Below the pieces are notes generated by a model. The model saw only the letters and a list, made by a program, of their open reading frames with translations. It did not search any database and was not told the origin of the DNA. Both the position numbers and the translations under genes were made by a program. A stretch of DNA of 64,000 nucleotides from Platanthera guangdongensis. Lineage: Eukaryota; Streptophyta; Magnoliopsida; Asparagales; Orchidaceae. Shown here in pieces: positions 29,216 through 39,629 of the stretch (the first letter of the stretch is position 1; every line of letters starts with the position of its first letter). The DNA lies in assembly GCA_039583875.1 (NCBI GenBank), contig CM077159.1, positions 99,375,707 to 99,439,706 on the forward strand, given 5' to 3'.

Positions 29216-31978
29216 ATGGCTCCCAAGCTGGAAGAGAACGTTAACGAAGGATATGAACTGGTGCGTGGCGCATTCGACGACTGCGAACAAGAAATCAAAT
29301 CAGTGATAACCCTAATTGCCAATTCAGGATTGGAGTTCTTGGTTTCAGAACCAACGAAGATATGGAAGAAGGAAGTCATTGAATTCCTTACTGGCGCGGC
29401 TCTAGATGACTCAGGCTACAGAATTAAGTCAAGGGTGCATGGCACCAAGGTCAAGATTTCACCCAAGTCTTTAAGAAAGGTACTTCAGCTACCTAAAGTT
29501 CAAGATGAAGAGGAAGTAACTGCTTCTAAGACCAGGGAAGCTCTTACTTGGTGTGGACTGGATCCAAAGATGAAGGTGGGATCAGTCTTTAACAGAAAAG
29601 GTATGAATAATCAAGGCAAGTTCTTGTCAGAAATAGTGGGCAAGGTAATACTGAGCAAGCCAGGAGGACATGACAGGGTGTCTGCCTCCATGTTTGAAGT
29701 CATGATCAGAATCATCTTCAATCTGAAAACAGACTGGTCAATGGTGGTTTATGACAAAGTGAAGGAAAGCCTGAAGAAGCCCAATCTGGGCAGGATATTA
29801 AGTCTCTACCTGGCTGGATCAATTCCAGAGGTAATGAGCACTGCTGCAGGAACTAAGATCAATCACATGAGAAGAATGGACTCAAGAATATTCTCTAGAT
29901 GGGAAAGGGTGCTGGTGTCAAAGGAATTGACCACCCCTGAGAAACAAACTTCTAAGAAAGACTCTCCTCCCAGGAAGAAGAGGAAGACTGCTGCTGTGCC
30001 TCAAGAGCCATCCAGCAGCTCAGGCAGTGAAGAACATGTGGTCTTCACTCCTGATAGTCCAATGGATAAGGCTGCAGAAAAGTCACCTGCTCCTCAGGAG
30101 CCAGCTGACATCCAGGGGGAGCTTCCAGGTGTAGCAGAACCATCTACACTGGAGAGTGAGCAAGCCACCCTCCTCATTCAAGAGGTACTTGTTGACCTTA
30201 ATACTTTGAATTTTTCTATCATAAATTCTGATTTGTCTGATGATCATCAGCAAAATCAGCCAGCAACTCAAGAGCCAGATGTTGTTCTCCAAGACACATC
30301 TGTTGTAGCTGATGAAACCAGAACATCTCCTGCACAGTCTCCAGCAGAATATACAATGGAAGACCTATTTTTGAATTTAGATCAGGATGATTTTGATATG
30401 GAGAAGGATGCTGCTGCTGAGGGGGAGAATTTGGATATTCAAGTAGAGCCTATAAGGCTAGATACTGAGAAGGCACAAGATGTGCACACTGAAAAACCAT
30501 CCAGCCCTAAGGATAGGGTGGATATTGCCAGTACATCTGAATCTGAAGATGATGAAGCTGAGCAAGCTAAGAAAAAGAAGTTCTTTGTTTTCAAAAGAAG
30601 GAGTCAGAGCTATAAGAAGGCTCTCCAAACTGTTGCTCAACACTCACTGGTTCAACAAGCTCCATCCACTGATTATACTAGCCTAATGGTTGCAATGCAA
30701 GTAAAGCTGGATGAGCAAAGGAGGGGCATAGAGAAATATATTGATGAGGGCCAAAAATCTCTACAATTTGATCTAGCTCAGGATATCAAATCAATAAGGT
30801 TTGAAATGAACATGAATAAGAAGGAAATGAATGAATGCTTCCACAAGGGTGGTAATGCTGTGGTCTATCTGGCTAAACATCAAGAAATCATAAAAGAGAA
30901 GGTAGAAGATATTGCCCTAAAGCAGGGATATGTGTTGGAGAATCAACTCAGAATGAATGATAACTTGACTGCATCTCACAATGCCATAGTCACTGAACTC
31001 AAGAAAAAGTCTGATGAACCATCAACCTCCTCTGCTGCTGCCAAAGCTGATTTTGATAAACTCTTTCAAGCTGAACTAACTGCTGTCAAGACTGCCATCA
31101 AGGACTCCCAGAAGGTCATTTCTGAACAGCTTACCAAGCTAAGACCTTTCTTTAAAGAGGGCATCAGATATTTGGACAGCCAAATAAGGTTTCAGAAAGA
31201 TGATGTGAGAGATCATGTAGCCCAAGAAGTCATAAAGGGGGAGAGAGTGTTAGTCAAGGCCAGTTCTGAGCATGCCAAATGGATTTCAAATTCAATCAGG
31301 GCTACACTTGGATATCCTCCCCTGTGTGATGACAATGAAGTAGCTGAATCTGGTATTCAAGGAACATATCTTGGAGGTGAGCAACAGGCAGTGGCTGATG
31401 TAATCTATCCACCTCCAGATTTTGAAATGATTCATGCAGATATAAGCACAATGTATAGTCCAACTGCTGGTAAGCCTAATATTATTCTGGAAAAGGTTGT
31501 TCAACCTATCACAGCTGCTATGCAAGAGGCTTTGGACAAAGAAGAAGAGACTAGGCTATCAAAGAAGAAGTTCAGGGAACTTGCTGAACAAAAACCTGAT
31601 TTTGAACAGTGGAGCCCTACTTCTAGGAACATCATTCTCACTGCATGGAAAGCAGCCAAGGACAATGCCCATGAGAGGAACAAGTGGTTCTCAGAGGCTG
31701 AATGGAGGAAACATGAGAGTAGGCAGGAAGCAATTGTCCAATATAGAAGAAATGCTAAGTTAGGAAAGCTACCTCCTACAGCTGTGGAGCCTAGCAAGTA
31801 CTTTCCTAAGCCCTATCATTATTTTGAAAGGCAAAAGATCAAGGCTGAAGAACAGAAGAAGAAGGACTCCAAAGGGAAGAAGACTGCTGAAGCTGAGCCT
31901 GCTGCTGCTGCTGCTGCTGTAAAAGCTCAAGTTAAAGCTGGAAAGGGAATTGTTATTAAAGAACCTGATCAGAAATAG
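29216..31978 (+). CDS. Element 1 envelope-position ORF, intact, 920 aa
   Basis: Open from the ATG at 29216. I chose this over an in-frame start at 29015 because that one lies inside the palindrome array, and because the ATG context CCCTAATGGC and the MAPKLEEN start are conserved in element B. Residues 1-240 form a globular domain (IWKKEVIEFL, LRKVLQLPK, IVGKVILSKPGGHD, NLGRILSLYLAGS). A long acidic Pro/Ser/Gln-rich part follows, then a Lys-rich segment, a coiled-coil-like half (LDEQRRGIEKYIDEG, DIKSIRFEMNMNKKEM) and a conserved end (DFEQWSPTSRNIILTAWK, KYFPKPYHYFERQK). I see no signal peptide or membrane segment, so 'envelope' is by position only; function unknown. Purine tracts GGGGGAG occur inside the frame (30116, 30421, 31238). 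Confidence 0.85.
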   Translation: MAPKLEENVNEGYELVRGAFDDCEQEIKSVITLIANSGLEFLVSEPTKIWKKEVIEFLTGAALDDSGYRIKSRVHGTKVKISPKSLRKVLQLPKVQDEEEVTASKTREALTWCGLDPKMKVGSVFNRKGMNNQGKFLSEIVGKVILSKPGGHDRVSASMFEVMIRIIFNLKTDWSMVVYDKVKESLKKPNLGRILSLYLAGSIPEVMSTAAGTKINHMRRMDSRIFSRWERVLVSKELTTPEKQTSKKDSPPRKKRKTAAVPQEPSSSSGSEEHVVFTPDSPMDKAAEKSPAPQEPADIQGELPGVAEPSTLESEQATLLIQEVLVDLNTLNFSIINSDLSDDHQQNQPATQEPDVVLQDTSVVADETRTSPAQSPAEYTMEDLFLNLDQDDFDMEKDAAAEGENLDIQVEPIRLDTEKAQDVHTEKPSSPKDRVDIASTSESEDDEAEQAKKKKFFVFKRRSQSYKKALQTVAQHSLVQQAPSTDYTSLMVAMQVKLDEQRRGIEKYIDEGQKSLQFDLAQDIKSIRFEMNMNKKEMNECFHKGGNAVVYLAKHQEIIKEKVEDIALKQGYVLENQLRMNDNLTASHNAIVTELKKKSDEPSTSSAAAKADFDKLFQAELTAVKTAIKDSQKVISEQLTKLRPFFKEGIRYLDSQIRFQKDDVRDHVAQEVIKGERVLVKASSEHAKWISNSIRATLGYPPLCDDNEVAESGIQGTYLGGEQQAVADVIYPPPDFEMIHADISTMYSPTAGKPNIILEKVVQPITAAMQEALDKEEETRLSKKKFRELAEQKPDFEQWSPTSRNIILTAWKAAKDNAHERNKWFSEAEWRKHESRQEAIVQYRRNAKLGKLPPTAVEPSKYFPKPYHYFERQKIKAEEQKKKDSKGKKTAEAEPAAAAAAVKAQVKAGKGIVIKEPDQK

Positions 31979-32276
31979 ATTAGGAATTAACTTGATGCTT
32001 GTTGTAATCTGTTAAGTGAAAAACATTGTAGTACTTCATTGAAAATGTATAAGGAACAATATTGGAACAGTATATGATAAATATAGTATGATTGTTCTGA
32101 AATATGTATGTCTCTTAATTATTCTGCAATGTTGTATGAGTATACATGTGTGCTTTATTACATGTTTAAGTTTAACTCTGTTGTCATATATCTGTTTTAC
32201 TTCATTTTATAATTTTTAATTATGAGTGATGTATATCATTGACTAAGGGTTATGACTTCTCCAAATAGGGGGAGAT
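31979..32276 (+). other. Element 1 3' untranslated region and polypurine tract
   Basis: AT-rich, non-coding, ending CCAAATAGGGGGAGAT (32261-32276) directly before the 3' LTR. Confidence 0.85.
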
Positions 32277-34309
32277 TGTTGGGTACATTGGTCAAATGTA
32301 CCTGATTTGAAGAAGCCTCACCTAACTCAATGATATACATCATAGTGTATTTGATGTTTGTTTGAGTTACTTGTGCAGGTTAGGAATACACTGGACTGAA
32401 GCTAAAAATTCTAAGTCCATGTGTCGACACCCAGAGGGAAAGTGTCGACACTTGAGAAAGCTTGTGTCGACACCCAGACAAGCAGTGTCGACACTTGGAG
32501 TCATTGTGTCGACACCTGGGAAGAAGAGTCGACACCAGTCAGAAAGTGTCGACACTTGGAGCTGTGTCGACACTCAGTGTAGAAGAATGCAGAAAAGCTG
32601 TGTCGACACTTAGCAGAAGTGTCGACACCTAGAAGAGCTGAGTCAACACCAGAAAGTGTCGACACTTGAAGTAAGTGTCGACACTCAGCAAAAGTCTGCA
32701 GAATCTAAGTACAAGTGTCGACACTCAACACAATGTGTCGACACTATGCAGAAGAGTCAGCACTTGAAGTAAGTGTCGACACCCAGCACAATGTGTCGAC
32801 ACTTAGCTAAAGACTCAGTATTTGAAGAATGTGTCGACACTCAGCACAATGTGTCGACACACAACCAGAAGAGTCAACACTTGAAGAAAGTGTCGACACT
32901 CAACACAATGTGTCGACACTTAGTTGAAGACTCTACACTTGAAGAAAGTGTCGACACAAGGAGCTGTGTCGACACTTAGCAGAGAACAGAAAAGTTTACA
33001 AAATATTCTAAGTACAAGTGTCGACACTAAGGGAATGTGTCGACACTCAGCTGAAGGAACAAATTTGAAGACTTGTGTCGACACCAAGAAGCTGTGTCGA
33101 CACTTGATAGTTTCAACACTTGAAGATGTGTCGACACAAAGGAGATGTGTCGACACTTAGAAGAATACAGTTAAAGAATGAAGAACAAGTACTTGTGTCG
33201 ACACTCAATTTCAGTGTCGACACATGCAGAAGTATCTGTGTCGAGACATACAAGGAATTGTGTCGACACCTTGTAGACTTGTGTCGACACTTACACTACT
33301 TGTGTCGACACTTAGTCTATAAGTGTCGACACTTAAGAACAGAAAGTCTCGACACTATCTGACAGTTAGAGAATTTCAAGAAGTGACTGGTTGACATGAC
33401 AGCTGCCGATCCAGCCGGTCTACATCAACTGTCAGAGAAGTCAGAAGTCTGTTATGAACCGGACCAGCCGGTTACCATGAAGGAAGCCTATAAATAGGCC
33501 CCCATAGTTTACAGAATACAATAATAGAAGGTTGTTCATTATCATTACATGTTGTAAGAATAACTGAAGTGGTTGATCAGATTAAATCAAGAAGTGATAC
33601 ACTGAGGATCAACACAAGAAGATCAGGCAGTCCAACTGCAGATCTAAGAAGTTGGAGAGAGAGAGCTCCATCCAAGAATTCAGTCTTTGGAACTAAGGCT
33701 GAGAAGAAGAATTCAGAGTCATCTGGATTTCAAGAAGCAGAAGATTCAGACTAATTCAGTTCTACTCAAGAAGCTTTGAAGAAAGCTAAGTCAGTTTGGA
33801 TCAAGCTGAGTTCTTCCAAGAACTCTTCAAGAAACTCTCAACTCCTCTCATCTTTTCTGAGTTATAGAGTTAGCAATTTTATTTCAATTACATCTTGTAA
33901 GATCCATTGGATCTGAGTGATTGTAAGCCTATTTTATAAAGGCTGAGGGTAGGGCTTGTTGCCTGAGTGTAGGCCTTAATTGGCTGAGTGTAGGCCTTTT
34001 GGCTGAGTGTAAGGCTTTGGGCCTGAGGTAGGAACCTAGTTTGGTTCTGAGTTAGTGGAGAAGTTTGGCCGAATCTAGTACACTGCTAGATAGGCGAAGG
34101 GGGAAAGTGGATGTACCCAAAGATTGGGGAACCACTATAAAATTAGTGTGTCTTCTGTGCTGTGCTGTGAATTGACTGTTTGATTTCTGTAATTGCTGTT
34201 AGCTGTAGTAATCTGAGAAATAATTGTTGTGCTGCCAACAAAGTTTTTAAAAAGGTTTAGGTCACCTATTCACCCCCCCCCTCTAGGTGTTTAGGTACCA
34301 TATCTTTCA
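32277..34309 (+). repeat. 3' LTR of element 1
   Basis: 2,033 bp. Same modules as the 5' LTR: palindrome array 32421-33347, TATA 33489-33496, mini-hairpins 33895-34060. Differences by eye: about eight substitutions, a longer C run near 34271, and loss of one complete mini-hairpin unit. Confidence 0.95.
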
Positions 34310-35041
34310 TACAGGACACATCACCAAAGGAGATCAATCATCTGAAATTTTCAGATCTCTCTTGATTCAAGTGTTCAAGGCCATCATCATTCAAGACTCC
34401 AGACACCTCACATTTCAGTTGTTGCTGAAATCATCATTTGCTGGAGATCAATTTTCTGAAGGCCTATCACCCTACTGCAAAGCTTCACTTCCTGAATAAC
34501 TACAGATCTCAGGGGGAGCTTTGACAACATCACTGAATCCACATAGTCTTCTCACTGTGATTGAGAAAAGAAGACTTTCATCACTCTCTCATCCCCACCT
34601 CTGTAAAGGGTTTTTCAAACTCCCTTCAAAAGTTTGTGTGTGGTTTTTGAGCACCTTATCAAAAGCTCATTGGTGGCAAGACACCTGATCAAAAAATCTG
34701 GTTTGGTTTTTGAGCACCATATCAAAAGCTCATTAGTGCCCAAGACACCTGATCAACTCATCCTGCAGTGGATTCCTACCTAGGGTGGTAGAAGAGTGGA
34801 TGTACCCAGATTGGTTGTGGAACCACTATAGCTCCTTGTGTCTTCTGGTTGCTTGTGTTTCTTTTGTTTCTGGCTGTGGCTTGTGATTAGTTTCTTTTGT
34901 AGATTGTGATTATTCTGTGGTTAGATTTACTATTTGCTTCCCTGTTCACATTAGAATACAACAACTGTTGTAAAAGATTTTAGCAAGCACTATACTCTAT
35001 TCACCCCCTCTAGAGTATATCAGATCTAACTCACACTTTCA
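34310..35041 (+). repeat. 3' LTR of element A, right part
   Basis: Resumes the A LTR after the TACAG duplication and ends CA at 35041. It carries the C-rich loop on the stem TATACTCTA/TAGAGTATA (34991-35019). Confidence 0.95.
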
Positions 35042-35046
35042 TAATA

Positions 35047-36256
35047 GGGCCCCTCTATCACACTCAAATGGTGATTCATAGGTGAATGATGAAGATAAAG
35101 CAGATGCAAACTACTGCTATAAGCTAATAGACATGACAGAAGAAGAATCCTGCCAGGACCAGCCTGGTCCAGATCAGGTACAATCTCTGCCTAGCTCTTC
35201 ATATTGCTCAGGTCATGAGACCAGTCCTGATTCAGGAGCTTCTTCATCCAGTGATGAAGGTGACTCTAAATATATGCAATATATCAATCATTTGATTGAT
35301 AAGTATGGTAAACTTCTAGAGGCTTTGAGGAGAAGTAGGAAGTTAGTCAAGAGGTAGGATAAGTTGATTACCTCCCTTCAATTAGCTGCTTCCCAACAAG
35401 CTGAGACATTACCCTTGCTGGATCAAAGACTAGGGAAGTGTGCTAACTAAAGGCCATCTCAGTCATCCAACTTGAGACCATAAGCCAAGTACTGTGTTGC
35501 CCTTGATATATTCCTTCTCCTCTCAAAAGTGTAAGAAGGAGTTGGCAGTCAAGGGAAGCACAAGAGGTGACCTTTCCAAAGGGAAAGGCAAAGCTCCTGT
35601 AAATCCTCAGTCAACCTTTCACAAGGTAATTCTCCCTTCCCACAGGTATGACCAAGGCTGCATGCATGGTCACTGGGAGAATGAGAATTCTTCTTGTAAG
35701 AACACAAGAGTATCTTCCAATGGAAGAAGAAAGGGTAGGGGAATGAGTGTCTGTTAGGCTCCCCATGAAGAAATTCAAATGGCCCATCCCGAACCATTTG
35801 TATTTAGTGCACCAGCCCCCTCACTCATGAGTAAGGCAGTGGCCATTTCTTAAGATCTCCATGCACACACTCTGACCAAGGGAAATTCTGCCAACAAGTT
35901 AGACTTGTGTAATTCTAAGGCCATCAACAGTGTGACTTCTGTAAGGAAGACTGCTGCTGGGAGACCTCATGAAAAACCAAGCTCTTCTATTGCCAGACCT
36001 ATCCTCAGTCAGACTGCGGCTGATAAAAATAAGAACAAGGAAGCTACTCTTCTTTTTGTCTAGTCTACAGTCTGTCTGCTGCCAATCCTGCTCAGATGAG
36101 AAGATATAATATTCGTGAGTGCTGGTTCTATGGTAAAGTGGGCCACTTTGCCATAGATTGTTGGCACAACCCTAGTGTGCCAAGGGCAAGGGTAAGTCTT
36201 CCTGACAGGACTGCTGTAGGTAGACATGTGCATGTTTTTGCTAATAGGAACCAATG
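35047..36256 (+). pseudogene. gag: Element 0 gag, C-terminal part, degenerate
   Basis: Continues element 0 after the TAATA duplication. 35082-35357 matches the acidic Ser-rich linker and coiled-coil stretch of the element 1 Gag (DQPGPDQVQS, then KYGKLLEALRRSRKLVKR). Near 36120 a zinc knuckle survives as CWFYGKVGHFAIDC, with Tyr for the second Cys. Several stops and frameshifts lie between. The first zinc knuckle is missing, consistent with an internal deletion. Confidence 0.75.
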
Positions 36257-36299
36257 ACCCAATTCATTTTGGGGTCCTATGGTAAGGTAAACTCTATTT

Positions 36300-36450
36300 T
36301 GTAGGATAGTCCAAGTGTCCTTACCCCCATATGGTACTTGGACAGTGGATGTTCTAGACTTAAGACTAGAACAAGAAGGCTATCTTTAGGATCATACACC
36401 CTTGAGGAATGGACCAAAGATCTGTAGTCATGTAGTTGGAGATGGGTAAA
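36300..36450 (+). pseudogene. Element 0 protease remnant
   Basis: WYLDSGCSR at about 36331-36357, preceded by the conserved TTTTGTAG|G junction and TPIWYL. The sequence loses alignment to Pol shortly after. Confidence 0.7.
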
Positions 36451-38270
36451 CATACCATCTAGGTCACTTCTCTTACTTCCCAAGAGGAAGAGAAGTTGAT
36501 TGAAATCTCGAAGAAGGACAAGTGAATAGTCATGGATGAAGACCAACTAAATCCATCCATTAAAGGTCAAGATGCCTGAGTGATGGGACAAAGTGTAGCT
36601 GCCTCCTCAACAAACAAAGTGTTTCACAAATCTTGGGCAAAGGCCAGCTGGACCCAGCCAGCAGGACTGTCTGGTTGGACAAAGTTTTGCTGCCACACTA
36701 GCAAATCGGTAAAGAAAAGGTAGACTGTAGTCATTACTGAGGAAAGTAAAGGTAGCTCTTCTGAGAGCAGTAAGGAAGGGGCACATAATGGTCAGCTGAG
36801 AAGTTTATCAACCAGTGTACTCAGCTGTCAATCTCTTCTCAGGAAACATGAAGATATATGTATGCTCAGTGGTCAATATCATCTGAACCTACAACAAAGG
36901 ATGTACAAGTCAGTGGGCAGTGTGGACAGAATCTATGCAATTATTGAGGGGGAGCCAATACAGTCTAGTTCAGTCTGGAAAGCTTATAGTCTGGTCTAAA
37001 GAATTGGTGTCTGAGAATCTCCAGCTCCAAAAAGATCAGAAGAATACTTCTGAAGTTCAGAATGTCCCTATGGACAATATTGAGGATGAGAGGGAGACTA
37101 TCTAGATGATTGCAACTATTATGAGTGAGCAAGTTCACAAGAACATCTGGTTTGATCCATCTATTTCTGATACAAGTCAACATATTCCTATGAGAATAGT
37201 AGTGTAAAGAAAGACTTGGTATCAAAATTAAAGGATGGTTCAAGGAAAGATAACTCAAGGTTTAAGTGGTCTCAAGTCCGACAACTGCCGGAGAAGAATC
37301 AGCCTCGTATAAATAGGTAGCTAGCAGCTGCACCAAGGGTATCAACTGCAATCAGATATGGGGATAAATGCATTAAGATAAGCCAGCACTTCCCCGACTA
37401 TTCTTTAGAAGTCAAAAGGGGGGAAAGAAAGAAGGAATTAATCAAGTGACATCATTAAGTGTGGCATCAAAGATTGATCAAGTGGTATCAAGTAGTATTT
37501 GAGAGTTGGGTCAGTGGTATCTACTCAAGAGATATGATCTCTAGTCAAGTGGTATGATCACTATGGGTAACTGGCCATGATTAATGATAAATGCAATGTT
37601 CAAGATGGTGCTTAGTGGGTTGAACACTCTTGTGCTGCTGATTAGAAAGCTGAAGCCAGAGGTAGATAAGTCCTTGATGTGATATCAAGACTATAAAGAC
37701 CATTAAGTGGTATCAAGACTTAAATGGACTCATGTGTCCAATAGAGATGATGATATTGATGATCCTATTGAGGGGGAGCAAGTTCAACACCTATAGAAAT
37801 GATGACATGAAATGCTCATATTAAGGGGGAGCATGTCCAACACTTGCTGGAACAGGATCATCCTCCTGTTGAGAAGGAGCAAGCAGCCATTGTAGTGGAT
37901 CAACTGTCACAACCGCTGATTAGCTTGTCCTAAGGACAATGCACAGACTAAGGAGGAGATTATTTATGACATTATCATAATCTTATCTGAATCTTAGATA
38001 GACTGCTGCTACTGAAGGGACAGTGCTGCTGCAGGAGAACAGGAACAGTCAGCTCCTCCCTGACTCTAGCTGTCTCTGCTGAAGTCATAAAATGGAGAGG
38101 TGTGGCACTAGCTCAAGGGTATGAATGATAGCGGCTAGCTCAAGTGGATCAATGGACCACTCAAATGTCAAAGTGCTGCAGTGATGTGGTGTATCAATGG
38201 TATCACCACAAGAGGATGTTGATTCTATGGATACAACATCAGCAAGTGGACTATAATCTCAAAATAAGTC
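36450..38270 (+). other. Element 0 internal region without recognisable integrase or RT
   Basis: About 1.8 kb stand where some 2 kb of integrase and RT should be, but I find none of their motifs on either strand. The stretch has copies of the LTR/primer-site junction word TCAAGTGGTATCA (37478-37490 exact; partial at 37545-37555 and 37704-37715), several GGGGGAGC tracts (for example 36950, 37770, 37826) and a TATAAATAGG at 37308-37317. This suggests a deleted, non-autonomous derivative with rearranged filler. Confidence 0.5.
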
Positions 38271-38279
38271 ATTCACACT

Positions 38280-38512
38280 TATAGTTGACTCATTCGGTGC
38301 AATTTCTATTACTAAGTTTCCTGTCTCATATAGCAGGACTAAGCCTCTAGAAATTAAATAACTAGGTTGAAATAGAACATGTAGGTAGTGAAGACATTGT
38401 CCTTGAATTTGTCCCCACTGACAATCAAGGTGGTGATATCATCACTAAGTCGATGGATGAGACTAAGTTCAACTCTTTCAAAGTTGAGTGGGGAATGCTT
38501 AATGTTGTATGA
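38280..38512 (+). pseudogene. Element 0 RNase H C-terminal remnant
   Basis: Reads DSFGAISITKFPVSYSRTK and later FVPTDNQGGDIITKSMDETK, clearly the RNase H tail of copia Pol, with stops in between, ending at TGA 38510-38512. Confidence 0.8.
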
Positions 38513-39051
38513 CCCATGTACATTATGTATTTCAGATTATAGATCTACTTGTCTATATTTTTTTTACAAGGTTAGATAAATAGTTAGCAATTAATAACCT
38601 TAACTTGCTAGGTTAAATTTCGTTGAGATCAGCTAAAATAATGTTGGTTTCACTGAAATATAGTGTTGATACACTTGTATCAAAGTAAGCTAAGGAATCA
38701 ACTCTTCCTGTGCATGATGGTCAAAAGGACCAAGAGTAAAATTCTCCCATGATCCATCACTTCCCTCAATAGATGTATGCCTATTGAAGAAGCTAGAAAG
38801 GGGGAGAAGGTAGAGGCAATACTTGGAAGGGAAGTTGAGTCTGTGCATACTACTTGGAAATATTCAAGTAGTGAGGAATGCAATGACTACATATTAGCCA
38901 AGATGAGTCAGTGTATATTATCAGGAGAGTGTACATTGAACTAGTAGGGTGGTTATTTAAGTGATACTTGCTCCATCAGTTAATTAATATGTTTCATTGT
39001 GATATGCTTCTTAGTATTGCTGTGTTCTGACTTCTTCAAATATAGGGAGAT
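38513..39051 (+). other. Element 0 3' region and polypurine tract
   Basis: About 540 bp with no convincing env-like sequence. It ends CAAATATAGGGAGAT (to 39051), a weakened purine tract. Confidence 0.6.
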
Positions 39052-39629
39052 TGTTGGGAATATTGCCCTCAATGTTCCATAGATTTGAAGAAGGCATCCC
39101 AAGCAATACTAAGTGCATAATTATATTTGATATAGTTCAAGTTCAGTATGTGCATGATGTTCCTTGGAATAAGGTTGGACAGGTGGACACAAAGATAGAT
39201 GTTGGATAGGCAGGAATTTGCTTAAGTCCACAGGCGTTGAATGAAGCAAGCTTACTCAAAGCCAGGTGCTGGAAATTGCCTAAGTCTATAGGCGTTGAGT
39301 GAAGTCAATTCACTCAATGCTAGGTAAGTAAAATCATTGGGTATAGTCTAAGTATAACTATTGGCTAGACAGAAAAGTTGCTAAGTCCACAAGCATTGAG
39401 TGAAGTCTACTCACTCAATGCCATACAACAAAAAGCTATGAGACAGGCCAAGACAGTCAAAGCCTAAGGAGAAACAGGATGAGATGTGGCTAAGTCCATA
39501 GGCGTTGAGTGAAGAGTACTCACTCAAGGCCATACAATGTAATTTTTTGAGTATAACTCAAACAATCAACGCCACGAAAAATCAGTGTTGATAATTGACT
39601 AAGTCCACAGACGTTGAGTGAAGCTTACT
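39052..39629 (+). repeat. 3' LTR of element 0, left part
   Basis: Begins TGTTGGGAATATTG after the purine tract. It carries GGCGTTGAGTGA/TCACTCAA(T/C)GCC words (39235-39620) and is cut at 39629 by the minus-strand LTR of element D. Confidence 0.85.

Larger units (their letters stand above)
21321..34314 (+). mobile_element. Element 1: complete, young Sirevirus with target duplication TACAG
   Basis: LTRs are at 21326-23379 and 32277-34309, with TACAG at 21321-21325 and 34310-34314. The 12,984-bp element contains the primer site, gag, pol, a spacer promoter module, an intact env-like ORF and a purine tract. By eye the LTRs differ by only about eight substitutions plus a 23-bp deletion over 2 kb, so insertion was recent. 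Removing it restores the A LTR across the junction, as seen at 8641-8670. Coding damage is limited to three one-base insertions. Confidence 0.95.
7803..35046 (+). mobile_element. Element A: full-length Sirevirus with 5-bp target duplication TAATA, itself doubly interrupted
   Basis: Both LTRs are present: 7808-9382, and 20477-21325 plus 34315-35041. They are flanked by the direct repeat TAATA at 7803-7807 and 35042-35046. The LTRs begin TATTGGAACA rather than TGTTGG. Order: LTR, primer site, gag, pol, spacer, env-like ORF, purine tract, LTR. Element 1 sits inside the 3' LTR and a 2.1-kb insert inside pol. By eye the two LTRs differ at about 2% of sites, so A is older than element 1. The host site is the gag of element 0. 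Confidence 0.9.
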
